Assembly: GCA_026014465.1 (NCBI GenBank)
Contig: JAOZID010000010.1
Location: 1,026,303-1,090,302, forward strand
DNA from: Candidatus Bathyarchaeota archaeon
Lineage (GTDB): Archaea; Thermoproteota; Bathyarchaeia; Bathyarchaeales; Bathycorpusculaceae
Length of the DNA: 64,000 nucleotides
Reading direction: 5' to 3'
A program made the position numbers and the translations under genes. Below are positions 52,960-61,858 of the stretch, piece after piece (within the stretch, counting starts at the first letter, position 1; each line of letters opens with the position of its first letter). The notes beneath the pieces are model-generated. The model saw only the letters and a list, made by a program, of their open reading frames with translations, was not told the DNA's origin and searched no databases.

Positions 52960-55518
52960 CTATTTTGTTGGTTTTGTGTCGGTAGCTGCTTTGGCTGCTG
53001 GGACTGAAGTTGTTGTCGTGGTGTTGGCTGCTGGTTTTGGCATTGCTGCTCGGGCTGCTGCTTTGCGTTTTAGCATATTGTCTAAGAGTGGGAAGAGTTT
53101 TTTGTTTTCTTCTTTTATCTTGTCTTTGCCGATTGTCTGTAGCTGTGCGGTCATGTCTTTGACTATGCTGACGAATTTTTCTCCTTCAGCAGAGGACACG
53201 TAATCAACCCGTAGTCGTTCTGGGCTCAGCCCAAGTTTTTGCAGCATGTTAGATAAGGCGTCCATGCGTGCTTTCATCTTTACGTTTCCAGAGATGTAGT
53301 GGCAGTCGCTTGGAAGATGGCAGGCGGTTATCAGTACTCCTGCAGCTCCTTGCCTAAATGCGTCAATTACGAAGTCTCGGTCTACGCGTCCAGTGCACAT
53401 TACCCGTATCGCTCTTGTCGTCGTCGGGTATTCAAGCCGGCTCGTCCCCGCTCGGTCCGCGCCGGCATAGCCTCACCAGTTACACATAAACGTTAATATT
53501 TTGTCTTCGGGGTTCTCCTCCAGAGCGGCGTGTATTTGTGAGGTTAATTGTTCGTCGGTGAAGTGTAGCTGCGTGAGGGCGTCTTGTGGGCATTCGGCTA
53601 CGCAGGTTCCGCATCCGTGGCATTGGGCGGCGTTGATTTGGGCGGGTTGTCCAGGTGTGATGGTGATGGCTCCGAACGGGCAGCTTTTGGCGCATATGCC
53701 ACAGGTTGAGGTTACGTTTTTGCATCTGTCGGGGTCGACTATGGAGACGATGGGTTCTATCTTCCAGCTTGGCTGTGAGAGTATGGTGGCGGCTCGGGCT
53801 GCTGCTCCGCTTCCTTGCGAGACGCTGTAGGGGATGTCTTTGGGTCCTTGGCACGCACCTGCTAAGAGCACTCCGTCCATGGGGGTGTCCATGGGTTTGA
53901 GTTTGGGGTGGCTCTCCATGAAAAAGCCGTCTGATCCGCGGGTTATGTGCAAGATGTTGCCTAGTTCTTCGGCTCCTTTGCTGGGTATGGCGGCGGTGCT
54001 TAGCACAACCATTTCCGCTTCAACTTCAAGGGGCTGCCCCAAAGTTGAGTCTTCTGCGCGTATGAACAGGTTCTTGGTTTTTGGGTCTTCCACGATCTGC
54101 GAGGGCTTACCGCGTATGAAGTTGATGCCCTTTTCGCGTGCTCGTCTGTAGAATTCTTCGTAGCCTTTGGCGGGAGTGCGCATGTCCATGTAGAAAATGT
54201 AGACTTCTACGTCGTCATGATAGTGCTCTTTGAGAAGTATAGCTTCTTTAAGACCGTACATGCAGCAGAAACCAGAGCAGTACTCGTACTTGTTTACGTC
54301 TCTTGAGCCGACACATTGGATTATAGCAACGGTTTTAGGCACTTTCCCATCAGAGGTGCGTATTACATGTCCTGTTGTTGGGCCACCTGAGGTGATGAGT
54401 CGTTCGAATTCCATGGCGGTTAGTACGTTGTCGTATTTGCCGTAGCCGTATCGGGGGTCGTCAGTTGGCATGTAAATGTCGCAGCCAGTTGTAACGATGA
54501 TTGCTCCAACTTCTAGCTCCATTTCTTTTGGTTGTTGCTCGAAGTTGATGGCTCGGCGTGTTCCGCAGGCGTCTACGCATTTGAAGCACTCGATGCAGTA
54601 GTCCCGGTTAACTGAGTACACTAAGGGCACTGCTTGGTCAAACGGAATCGAGATGGCTTTTCGTACACCCAAGTTCATGTCGAACTCGTTGGGGTACTCA
54701 ATTGGGCAGACGTCTTTGCATTCTCCACAGCCTGTGCATCTGTCGGCTATAACGTAGTTTGGGTTTTTGCGAACTTTGACTTTAAAGTTGCCTATGTAAC
54801 CGTCGACGTTTAGTATGTCCGCGTTTGCTATCACTTGGACCTTAGGATGGCGCATTACCTCCACCATCCTAGGCCCTTCAATTCAAATGCTGCAGTCCAG
54901 AGTTGGGAAAGTCTTGTCGAGCTGTGCCATGTGGCCGCCTATGCTTTCTTGTTTCTCGACAAGGTAAACGTTGAATCCCATATTTGCTAAGTCTAAGGTG
55001 GCGTTGATGCCAGCGATGCCTCCGCCTATGACCAAGGCGTTTTTGTTTACGGGAACCTCCATGGTTTCAAGAGGCTTAAGCAGCCGTGCTTTAGCAACAG
55101 CCATCCGTACAGTGTCTTCTGCTTTTGCGGTGGCTTCTTTTGGGTTGTTGGGATGGCACCATGAAGAGAACTCGCGTATGTTCGCCATTTCAAAGAAGTA
55201 CGGGTTTAAGCCTGCGTCGCTTACGGTTTTGCGGAAGGTCGGCTCGTGCATTCGGGGGCTGCAGGCGGCGACGACGACGCGGTTTAGTTTTTGGTCTTTG
55301 ATTGCTTTTCGGATTTCTTCTTGTCCGGGGTCAGAGCAGGTGTAGCGGTTTTCTTTCACGAAGACAACGTCAGGTATTGTTTTGGCGTAGTCAACTACCT
55401 TTTTAACGTCTACCGTTCCGGCGATGTTGGAGCCGCAATGGCAGACGAAGACTCCCACGCGCAGAGGTTCTTCCTGCGGGGGGGCTTCGGCAGGTTTTTG
55501 TGTTTGTGGATTGCTCAT
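52960..55518 (-). CDS. hdrA: Selenoprotein HdrA-MvhD with two in-frame UGA (Sec) codons
   Basis: One frame runs from ATG 55518 to UAG 52960 and is broken only by UGA at 54883 and at 53473. Read as Sec, it gives 852 residues. Sec212 falls in [19 protein letters not shown], where the paralogue has Cys (CSICIEGPKMVD). Sec682 falls in [19 protein letters not shown], where the paralogue has CNWCSYAGADLAG. The rest aligns throughout: [58 protein letters not shown] and [12 protein letters not shown]. The ferredoxin motif near residue 620 reads [16 protein letters not shown], four residues longer than in the paralogue. Methanogen HdrA and VhuD carry Sec at the equivalent sites. It follows the polyferredoxin gene by 45 bases. 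Confidence 0.93.
53473..53475 (-). other. Selenocysteine UGA codon 2 (residue 682)
   Basis: The codon reads TGA on the minus strand after AACTGG (CNW-U-GYAG), in the first FeS/FMN-type motif of the MvhD domain. VhuD selenoproteins of methanogens carry Sec at the equivalent site. The downstream frame (52960-53400 part) continues directly in phase. Confidence 0.92.
54883..54885 (-). other. Selenocysteine UGA codon 1 (residue 212)
   Basis: The codon reads TGA on the minus strand between ATT and ATT (CSI-U-IEG). The frame continues without shift. The paralogue at 50172 has TGC/TGT Cys at this point in an otherwise near-identical 20-residue stretch, so only one base separates the two states. Confidence 0.92.
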
Positions 55519-55563
55519 TTTACAATCTCCTTGATTACCATTATTTTTTCTAGGGGACTCATC

Positions 55564-56505
55564 TTATCGTATAACCTCATCAGTTACGAATCGTTTGCTG
55601 ACTAGGTTCTTTGCGTGCATGGAACATTTTGCCTTCAGCTCTTTTGCGGCGTCCATGGGGGAAGTTACACGCTCCAGCGCCTTGTTCCAAGTCCCAGAGC
55701 GAATTGGAGTGTGAAGCACCTTAGTGCGTTTAAGACTCAACGCCTCATCCTCGGGGCATACGACCTTGCAGGCGCCACAGTAGGTGCAGAACAGCTCGTT
55801 TGCCTGAACTTTTCCGTCTTTTAGTTCAAGAGCGCCGGGTATGGGGCAAACATCCAAGCAGTCGTGGCAGCCCTCGGGGCATTTGGATTGGTCAATGCAG
55901 ATTTTGCCTTCAAATGTCTTGCGCACCTTAAGAAGACCAGGGGCACATTTGTATTCGCATACTCTGCAGGTTGGGCAGTACTCTTTTTTGATGTCTATTT
56001 GGGTTTTGACGTGGCGCCTTTGGCTGGGCAAGAGGGTGTCGAGGTTTTCTACGGGTTTTCCGTCGTAAGTGTTAGTGACTGTGATTAAGTCTAAAGGACA
56101 AGCGTCTTCGCAGCTGACGCATTCTGTGGGCGCGCACTTTGTTGTGTCCACTTTTATATCGCGGATTAACTCGGGGAAGCTTTCTTTGCTCAACACGTTG
56201 ACGTTGGGTTCGCCGTTGATGGTTACTTTGATTGCGCCGTAAGGACAGATGACGTCGCAGATGCCACAGAATATGCATTTTTTCAAGTCAACGTCGACTT
56301 TGGCTTTCTGAGCTTTTTCTCCGTCAACCTTGGGTTGTTTGGTTACGGTTATGGCTTCTTTGGGACAGGCTAAACTGCAGATTTCACAGCCTACACAACG
56401 CGCTTTGTCAAGAGTTAACTTGTAATTCTTAACATGCAAAATCCATTCTAACGTTAAGGCTTCTGCCGTGTCTTTCTTTTGAGTTTGTAACGGCATATTT
56501 ATCAT
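55564..56505 (-). CDS. Polyferredoxin, FwdF-like
   Basis: This ~313-residue electron carrier has six cysteine-rich segments of 4Fe-4S type: CVGCEICSLACPKEAITV, CIFCGICDVICPYGAIKV, CAPTECVSCEDACP, CPTCRVCEYKCAP, CPEGCHDCLDVCP and CTYCGACKVVCP. Polyferredoxins of this type (FwdF, MvhB) link hydrogenase, heterodisulfide reductase and formylmethanofuran or formate dehydrogenases. It heads the unit with the two HdrA-MvhD genes and likely delivers or receives electrons from them. ATG 56505 or ATG 56496 are both possible. Confidence 0.9.
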   Translation of the reverse strand: MINMPLQTQKKDTAEALTLEWILHVKNYKLTLDKARCVGCEICSLACPKEAITVTKQPKVDGEKAQKAKVDVDLKKCIFCGICDVICPYGAIKVTINGEPNVNVLSKESFPELIRDIKVDTTKCAPTECVSCEDACPLDLITVTNTYDGKPVENLDTLLPSQRRHVKTQIDIKKEYCPTCRVCEYKCAPGLLKVRKTFEGKICIDQSKCPEGCHDCLDVCPIPGALELKDGKVQANELFCTYCGACKVVCPEDEALSLKRTKVLHTPIRSGTWNKALERVTSPMDAAKELKAKCSMHAKNLVSKRFVTDEVIR

Positions 56506-56669
56506 TCACCAGCACACAGACATGAGATGCGCCGAGCTATATTCAACGCCCCATAATGTCTACTTGAATTTTGAGTGAGGTTTTTGTGATATAAAGATTG
56601 CTTGCGGATAAAGCGGAATCATACATAAACAGCATGGAAAACAGTTTTACATCAACTAGTAAAAAATAG

Positions 56670-57233
56670 TCATTCCTGATTTAAAACAGTTGTTACAACA
56701 TAACACCGAAGTGTATCATCATCCCTAACGCGTACAACGTGCAACCCCACAGCCCCAAGCAAACCCAAAAAATCAGGCAACACAGTAACCCGCTTCAAAC
56801 CCGTAACCACCACAAAACCCCCCAAAAAAGCAACCCGAACAAACTCGCGCAGCGCCACCAACGGCTCAGGCACATTTTGAAGAACCGTAAAAGCAAAAAC
56901 TCCACCAAACACCCCCGCCCTAAAAGGCAAATAATCAGCATCCGCCAAAACAACACCAACATTCCCGCAGGCTTTGGCGCGTTTTTTTGCCTGAAGCAGC
57001 AACTCGCGCGAAACATCCACACCCACAACATCTTTAGCCTTGCCAGCTATGTGCTCAAAGAATAATCCTGTGCCGCAGCCCACATCCAAAACGGCGCTGT
57101 CAGGTTCCAAGTTAAGGTTGTCAAGGGCAGCTTGGTACTTGTCTGTTTGCTCTTGGCGGTAGCGTTGGTCATACATCTGCGCCGTCAAATCATAACGCTG
57201 CATTACAGTGCGTTTTTGCTTCCACGAATCCAC
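56670..57233 (-). CDS. Class I SAM-dependent methyltransferase
   Basis: This 187-residue methyltransferase has the SAM motif I VLDVGCGTGLFFEHIAG, the acidic loop DVVGVDVSRELLLQAKKRAK, motif GVVLADADYLPF and a later VFAFTVLQNVPEPLVALREF. It is short, with a single Rossmann domain. The substrate is unknown. ATG/GTG near 57233 and an upstream frame with Arg/Lys-rich residues are alternatives. It is divergent to nucS. Confidence 0.85.
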   Translation of the reverse strand: MDSWKQKRTVMQRYDLTAQMYDQRYRQEQTDKYQAALDNLNLEPDSAVLDVGCGTGLFFEHIAGKAKDVVGVDVSRELLLQAKKRAKACGNVGVVLADADYLPFRAGVFGGVFAFTVLQNVPEPLVALREFVRVAFLGGFVVVTGLKRVTVLPDFLGLLGAVGLHVVRVRDDDTLRCYVVTTVLNQE

Positions 57234-57292
57234 AGTCTACACGCCTGCCTTCAAAATTCTTATGTACACTAGCGACTTCTAAAACAGTTTGG

Positions 57293-58093
57293 TTGAAAAA
57301 CTTGTCGGAGCCCAAAAAAGCAAAGGTTCTAAAAAGCCCCCCGTTAGCGGAAGCGGCAGAAGCCATAGAGGAAGCATTGTCGCGAAGGCGCACCCTAATT
57401 GTTGCGGGAAGATGCAGCGTGCAGTATGATGGACGGGCGCGGTCTACTTTGGAGTTAGGCGAACGTCTGCTAATTATCAAGGAGGATGGCGCGTTGCTGG
57501 TTCATCGCCCCGTCGGGTACGAGCCTGTTAACTGGCAGCCCTCGGGAGGAGTTTTTCACGTGCAAATCAAAGACGAAACCGTGGAAGTGCAGGGAATTAG
57601 AAGAAAACCCCGCGAAAGCGTCAAAGTCACGTTTGAAGAAATCTTTATGGTCTCTGCATTAAAACTGCAGGATTCAGGAGAGTTTTTGCTGCACGCCACC
57701 GAACAAGACATGCACCGCGCCATACTACTCAAACCCGACCTTTTCGAAGAAGGCTTCAAACCCATAAGCTGGGAAAAGAAAGTCGAACCAGGATTTGTGG
57801 ATATTTACGGCGAAGACCAAAACGGCAAACTCGTAATCATCGAAGTCAAACGCAAAACCGCAACCAAAGAAGCTGCCATACAACTCTGCAAATACATACA
57901 GCCCATCAAATCCAAAATAAACCGAGAACTACGAGGCGTCCTCGTCGCCCCAAGCCTAGGCAAAGACGTACAAGCACTCTTGGAGAAACAGGGCTTAGAA
58001 TTCAAAGCCTTAGACCCCAAAAAATGCGCAGCAGCCCTCAAAAAAACCAGCACCACCAAACTCGAAACCTTCTTCAACCAAACCACACCATAA
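57293..58093 (+). CDS. nucS: Mismatch-specific endonuclease NucS (EndoMS)
   Basis: NucS cuts both strands at mismatches. The N-terminal DNA-binding/dimer domain has RTLIVAGRCSVQYDGRARST, and LELGERLLIIKEDGALLVHR. The C-terminal RecB-like nuclease domain shows PGFVDIYGEDQNG with the catalytic Asp, VIIEVKRKTATKEAAIQLCK with Glu-x-Lys, and the closing KALDPKKCAAAL. The length of ~266 is standard. TTG start at 57293; TTG 57302 is open. The C-terminal end (LETFFNQTTP) may contact PCNA. Confidence 0.93.
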   Translation: MKNLSEPKKAKVLKSPPLAEAAEAIEEALSRRRTLIVAGRCSVQYDGRARSTLELGERLLIIKEDGALLVHRPVGYEPVNWQPSGGVFHVQIKDETVEVQGIRRKPRESVKVTFEEIFMVSALKLQDSGEFLLHATEQDMHRAILLKPDLFEEGFKPISWEKKVEPGFVDIYGEDQNGKLVIIEVKRKTATKEAAIQLCKYIQPIKSKINRELRGVLVAPSLGKDVQALLEKQGLEFKALDPKKCAAALKKTSTTKLETFFNQTTP

Positions 58094-58249
58094 CAGGCTT
58101 CTTCAACAGGTTTATTTCAAGGATAGCTAAGTTACCCAACAAAAAGCCTTGCGGTAACTTTTTTATGTTGATATTGTTAATTTGGAAATCACAACTTATA
58201 TATCCGAACTAAGTTAAGACTATCACCTTACTTGACCTGAGGCTCAATA

Positions 58250-58660
58250 ATGAGGGAAATACAACAACTCTTTTACGAAAAAATCCTATTTCTAAAGGAA
58301 CATAGCACAGGCTTTAATTTTCTCACGTGTGCAAGGGTTTCAACCGACCTAATAACCACAGCTGCCATGTTTAATTACCAAGATGGCGTTTTCATTGCCG
58401 AAGTGTTTGAAGGCGTATTTTTTCAACTACAAAAAATGACCGATATTTTTGACATTGAAGAGAATGACCAGAAAAAATTGAAAGACACCTTTGAAAGCAA
58501 TCTAACCACGGTAGCAGAATCATTTAAGAAAAGTGATAGAAATGAACTTTATCAAGCATTATCAAACCTGCGATATGAAACAACAAAACAGCAGTATAAA
58601 TGTGCCCATACTCAAAATATGAAAGAGAAAAATTTCAACCCATTTGAAATTGAACAATAA
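58250..58660 (+). CDS. Hypothetical protein of AT-rich island, gene 1
   Basis: This 136-residue, mainly helical protein has no recognised motif. It has a Phe/Asn-rich N-terminus (FYEKILFLKEHSTGFNFLTC) and a charged C-terminal half (IEENDQKKLKDTFESNLTTV) that looks coiled-coil-prone. It starts at ATG 58250, after a stretch with TATATAT-like sequence at 58195-58204. The region from 58180 to 59475 is clearly richer in A/T than its surroundings, suggesting transfer (inference). Confidence 0.5.
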   Translation: MREIQQLFYEKILFLKEHSTGFNFLTCARVSTDLITTAAMFNYQDGVFIAEVFEGVFFQLQKMTDIFDIEENDQKKLKDTFESNLTTVAESFKKSDRNELYQALSNLRYETTKQQYKCAHTQNMKEKNFNPFEIEQ

Positions 58661-58669
58661 GGTGAAATT

Positions 58670-59095
58670 ATGGTTTTAATGCCACGACCATATAAAGAGG
58701 ATAAGAAAATAGAACGAGACCTCAATAAAGGAGCAGCAACAGTCGTTAAACGTCCTTGCACTTTCGACCCCCAACGAAGGCACGAACAAATGAAGCGCCT
58801 TTCATTTAACATCTCAAAAAAAGACTTCCTTGAGAGAATGTTGAAACAAGAGGCACAAATAAAGTTCTTGATGAATGAACTGGAAAAGATAAAAGCAAAC
58901 AGTCAACCGAAAATTGTTGTTGTAGAAGAAATTTCTAAAGAAGAGGGAAAAAACCTTATTGAAGAATATTTCAAGGAACATGGAAGCGCGGATATAGAGG
59001 ATTTAATGTTAAATTTACGAATACCAATTCAAACTGTTGTAGAAATAATTGATGAGTTGCGTGAAGAAGGAAAACTTGTACCTAAAGGTGAATAA
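58670..59095 (+). CDS. Hypothetical protein of AT-rich island, gene 2
   Basis: This 141-residue protein starts after AAGGTG. The basic N-terminus (YKEDKKIERDLNKGAATVVK) is followed by a coiled-coil-like helix (FLERMLKQEAQIKFLMNELE). The C-terminal part (SADIEDLMLNLRIPIQTVVE, IIDELREEGKLVPKG) resembles a winged helix with a closing beta turn, so DNA binding is possible. It starts 10 bases after the stop of the previous gene, so these form one operon. Confidence 0.55.
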   Translation: MVLMPRPYKEDKKIERDLNKGAATVVKRPCTFDPQRRHEQMKRLSFNISKKDFLERMLKQEAQIKFLMNELEKIKANSQPKIVVVEEISKEEGKNLIEEYFKEHGSADIEDLMLNLRIPIQTVVEIIDELREEGKLVPKGE

Positions 59096-59100
59096 ACAAC

Positions 59101-59301
59101 TTGCCCCTTCATAGAGAAGCAAATTCCACCTTGACAGGTAAAAAAATTCTGATTGTTCATGATGGAATAAAGAAAGGGCCAGCCCTTTATGCGACAAAGG
59201 GTCGCCATAACGCACAGTATATGGAAGTTATTGGTACAGAAAAACCTGCTTTTGCGGTAATAGACTTGAAATTGCAATATGTTACGACGAGGCAATCATG
59301 A
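59101..59301 (+). CDS. Hypothetical protein of AT-rich island, gene 3 (paralogue a)
   Basis: This ~66-residue protein reads GKKILIVHDGIKKGPALYA and ends with GTEKPAFAVIDLKLQYVT. It is related to the next gene: both have GKKI, a central basic loop, then a G-x-P-A-x-AV strand. No family is recognised. The TTG at 59101 follows AAGGTG at ~10 bases; the ATG of the next gene overlaps its stop (ATGA). Confidence 0.45.
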   Translation: MPLHREANSTLTGKKILIVHDGIKKGPALYATKGRHNAQYMEVIGTEKPAFAVIDLKLQYVTTRQS

Positions 59302-59474
59302 TGCCAAAGTATGTTATGGAAAACGAAGCTATTGAGGGAAAAAAAATCTTTTGTGTTTTTGAAAAAAGACCATTATATGGAAAAGAGGAAAAGAGTAAGA
59401 GATCGAACGTATCTATAACTGGAAATCCTGCTGTTGCAGTTGTGAAACAGGTTTGGGAGTATAAAAAGAAGTAA
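59298..59474 (+). CDS. Hypothetical protein of AT-rich island, gene 4 (paralogue b)
   Basis: This 58-residue protein starts at ATG 59298, overlapping the previous stop by four bases (ATGA). It contains GKKIFCVFEKRPLYGKEEK, then ITGNPAVAVVKQVWEYKKK. The pattern matches gene 3, so the two arose by tandem duplication. The function is unknown; such small strand-rich basic proteins can bind nucleic acid or act as a small antitoxin-like protein (guess). Confidence 0.45.
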   Translation: MMPKYVMENEAIEGKKIFCVFEKRPLYGKEEKSKRSNVSITGNPAVAVVKQVWEYKKK

Positions 59475-59561
59475 AACTGAGGCGAGTAACTTAGTGGGAC
59501 CTATTCAGGAAAAGTTTAATTGTAGAGGTTGTGTTTTGCATCCTAACGGTGATGATTGGGC

Positions 59562-60110
59562 ATGAATTTTTGGAAGGATTTGCCTGCGGGGGATAACCCT
59601 CCTGAATTGCTGAACATGGTTATTGAAGTCATTAATGGTTCGCGTGACAAGTATGAGTACAATAAGGATTGGGAAGCGTTTGTTTTAGACAGGATTATTC
59701 CTTCGTCGGTGGTTTTTCCTGTAGAGTACGGTTTTGTTCCTCAGACGTGGTTTGACGACGGCGACCCCTTAGACATCATGGTCCTCAGTTACGCCCGTTT
59801 AACCGTGGGGTGCATAGTTAAAGTCAGAGTAATCGGCGCATTGATTATCGAAGACGAAGCAGGCTTAGACGCCAAAATCCTCTCAGTACTTACCAGCGAC
59901 GCACGATTCGAAGGCGTCCAAGACATAACCGACGTCCACAAACACCAACTCGTAGAAATCCAAGAATTCTTCGAAACCTACAAACGCCTAGAACCCCACA
60001 AATGGGCAAAATCCCGAGGATGGAAAAACGCCAAAGAAGCCAGAGAACTCATCAAATACGCAATGGACAAATACCAAGAAATCAACAAAAAAGAAAAACA
60101 AAAACAATAA
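59562..60110 (+). CDS. ppa: Inorganic pyrophosphatase (family I)
   Basis: This ~182-residue enzyme hydrolyses PPi to two Pi. The family I signature appears as VFPVEYGFVPQTWFDDGDPLDIMVL with the metal-binding Asp residues of D-x-D-P-x-D. EINGSRDKYEYNKD precedes it, and DITDVHKHQLVEIQEFFETY with a KxWAKSRGW tail follow. ATG 59562 is chosen with GGTGATG upstream. It lies outside the AT-rich island by composition and is divergent in function from it. Confidence 0.93.
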   Translation: MNFWKDLPAGDNPPELLNMVIEVINGSRDKYEYNKDWEAFVLDRIIPSSVVFPVEYGFVPQTWFDDGDPLDIMVLSYARLTVGCIVKVRVIGALIIEDEAGLDAKILSVLTSDARFEGVQDITDVHKHQLVEIQEFFETYKRLEPHKWAKSRGWKNAKEARELIKYAMDKYQEINKKEKQKQ

Positions 60111-60185
60111 CCCCAACCACCCTTCACCCTAGCTTTTCCGCGGCTTTTAAGCAAATAAGGGTTTTCACAGCAAAACGTGAAACAC

Positions 60186-60239
60186 TCAGCAACCTATTTG
60201 GATGCAAATATTAATTCTATGCAGAAGGGGGGAGGGGGT
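60186..60239 (+). repeat. Dispersed repeat copy 2
   Basis: This 54-base segment matches the copy at 32093: TCAGCA-R-CCTATT, then GG-W-T-S-CAAAT-W, the identical core TTAATTCTATGCAGAA and the G-run with one A. It lies between the convergent ends of the pyrophosphatase and NreA genes. The copies diverge after the G-run. Confidence 0.6.
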
Positions 60240-60295
60240 ACTTGTGCAGGCAGTTTGGGGAAGCATGGAAACGCTAATTTTTGTGTTGCTGCGGG

Positions 60296-61633
60296 TTAGG
60301 TGGAGAAGTAGTCGTTGAGGCGTTTTTGGTAGAGGTTTTTTCGTAGAAGCTTACCTTGGGTTAGCCATTGTTTTAGGGGGATTTGGAGGCGGGTGCTGGC
60401 GAAGTTAAGAGCTTGCTGTAGCGTGTTGAATTTGTGGGGTTTTTGTTGCATGGCGTGGCGTACGTTTTCGCGCACTTGCCAAACGCCTACGGGCATGATG
60501 TATCCAGGGCGGGCTTCACGCAAAACAATCGCGGTTGCTTGGCGGCGTTCTTTGACAAGATGTTCGCAAACTGCTAGGCGTGCGGAGTAGTAGCAGCCGC
60601 CGATTTGGGCGTAGGTGGTTCGTCCGTTGTAGCCTTCATTGTCAGAGTAGATAACTGTGTTTGCGCCTGCGGGGTTCCAAACAGTGCCAGGGTACCAGGC
60701 TTCCATGGATTCGTAGCTCCACGCGCCAGGAATCAAAAAAATCTCAAAGATGTTATCTAAGTAGTTGGATTCATAAACGCGGTATTGGTTGATTTCCGGG
60801 TAGGTTTTGACTTGTGCAACTAGGTTTTTGCTTATGATGTCGTCGACGGCGGTTATGCTCCATCGGGTGGGGACTAGGCGCCGGTTTTTTTGCACGCCAA
60901 AGGCTCCGACGCTAAAGGCTTTTTGGAGTTTGGTGACCATGACACCTTGTTTGTAGAGGTCAACTACGGCTTGGGTGGATTTGAGGTCAGTGTCGTAGTA
61001 GGCTTTCTCTACGCGTTGGTCAAAACGGGCGTTCCCCACATGCATGTTTTTGATGGGGGCGCTGGGTCCAAAGGGTTGGACATCGTCGCTAAGAAACAGG
61101 GAGCCTTGGGGTTTTTTGGAAAGGTTAAGTTCCATGGCGGTGCTCTCATCGGCTAGGGCGAGTTCGACGGTTTTGTCCATGATTTTGCCTGCGGACAAAA
61201 ATTTTGTGGCGTGGACGCGGTGTTTGCCGCGTATGAGCAAGCTGCGAAACCCGACGATTTCATCCATAGACTTGCCAAACCATTGCTCGGGCAAATCATA
61301 CAGGCTCGTGTCCTCATGCACGGGCGGAACCAAAGGACCCACATACACGTTGGGGTAGCCGATTCTGCCCACAAACACGCTAGGAGGCGAAACCCCCGAT
61401 ATGTCCGCACTAGACATCAAAGGCACGCTTCTTAGAAAACTGTTCACCTTAACCATCAGCGGGCATCTTGTTTTGCCGCATAAAAACCGCGCGCCCTTAC
61501 ACAGTACGCACAGGCTGTTTTGATGTGCCCGCGTAGAGAGTTGGCTTTCGACTTCAGAGCCGCCCGCTTGCTTTATGGCACTACGCAACCAGTTACCCGA
61601 AGAAACAACCGCACCCGCACGCAAAGAAGCCAT
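60296..61633 (-). CDS. nreA: DNA repair protein NreA-like (PCNA-interacting)
   Basis: NreA is an archaeal repair protein for which no enzymatic activity is settled. An N-terminal CVLCKGARFLCGKTRCPL zinc or Fe-S ribbon is followed by SPPSVFVGRIGYPNVYVGPL, FRSLLIRGKHRVHATKFLSA, and RRLVPTRWSITAVDDIISKN. A C-terminal half contains GGCYYSARLAVCEHLVKERR and VGVWQVRENVRHAMQQKPHK. The end QKRLNDYFST is a PIP box (QxxLxxYF), so it docks on PCNA. ATG 61633 was preferred; a GTG at 61684 is open. Confidence 0.9.
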   Translation of the reverse strand: MASLRAGAVVSSGNWLRSAIKQAGGSEVESQLSTRAHQNSLCVLCKGARFLCGKTRCPLMVKVNSFLRSVPLMSSADISGVSPPSVFVGRIGYPNVYVGPLVPPVHEDTSLYDLPEQWFGKSMDEIVGFRSLLIRGKHRVHATKFLSAGKIMDKTVELALADESTAMELNLSKKPQGSLFLSDDVQPFGPSAPIKNMHVGNARFDQRVEKAYYDTDLKSTQAVVDLYKQGVMVTKLQKAFSVGAFGVQKNRRLVPTRWSITAVDDIISKNLVAQVKTYPEINQYRVYESNYLDNIFEIFLIPGAWSYESMEAWYPGTVWNPAGANTVIYSDNEGYNGRTTYAQIGGCYYSARLAVCEHLVKERRQATAIVLREARPGYIMPVGVWQVRENVRHAMQQKPHKFNTLQQALNFASTRLQIPLKQWLTQGKLLRKNLYQKRLNDYFST

Positions 61634-61810
61634 GCCAACTACACAAGTAAGAAACAAGAAAATCTGCTCATATAGGTTCTGCACGCAAAAAACTCAAAAA
61701 CCCAAAGTGAAAACCAAACAAACACGAAAAACATCGCACAAACAAGCAAGCCGCCGCACCAGAAAAGCCAAACGTGTCAGAAATCGATGCATATCGCCGC
61801 TGGAAATTTT

Positions 61811-61822
61811 GTTTATATCAAA
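61811..61822 (+). promoter_or_regulatory. TATA box of the thioester-domain protein
   Basis: GTTTATATCAAA lies 37-48 bases before ATG 61859, giving a nearly leaderless transcript that starts about 61845. A GGAG at 61843 would lie at the transcript end. Confidence 0.55.
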
Positions 61823-61858
61823 TTTTGAGTAGCAACAGTGTATGGAGACTTGCGTAGC

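Noticed and set aside
52960-55518. Reading the three fragments as a decayed HdrA pseudogene
   Set aside because: Both interruptions are UGA, in frame, and fall exactly on conserved Cys codons, and a tRNA-Sec, SepSecS and SelB lie next door.
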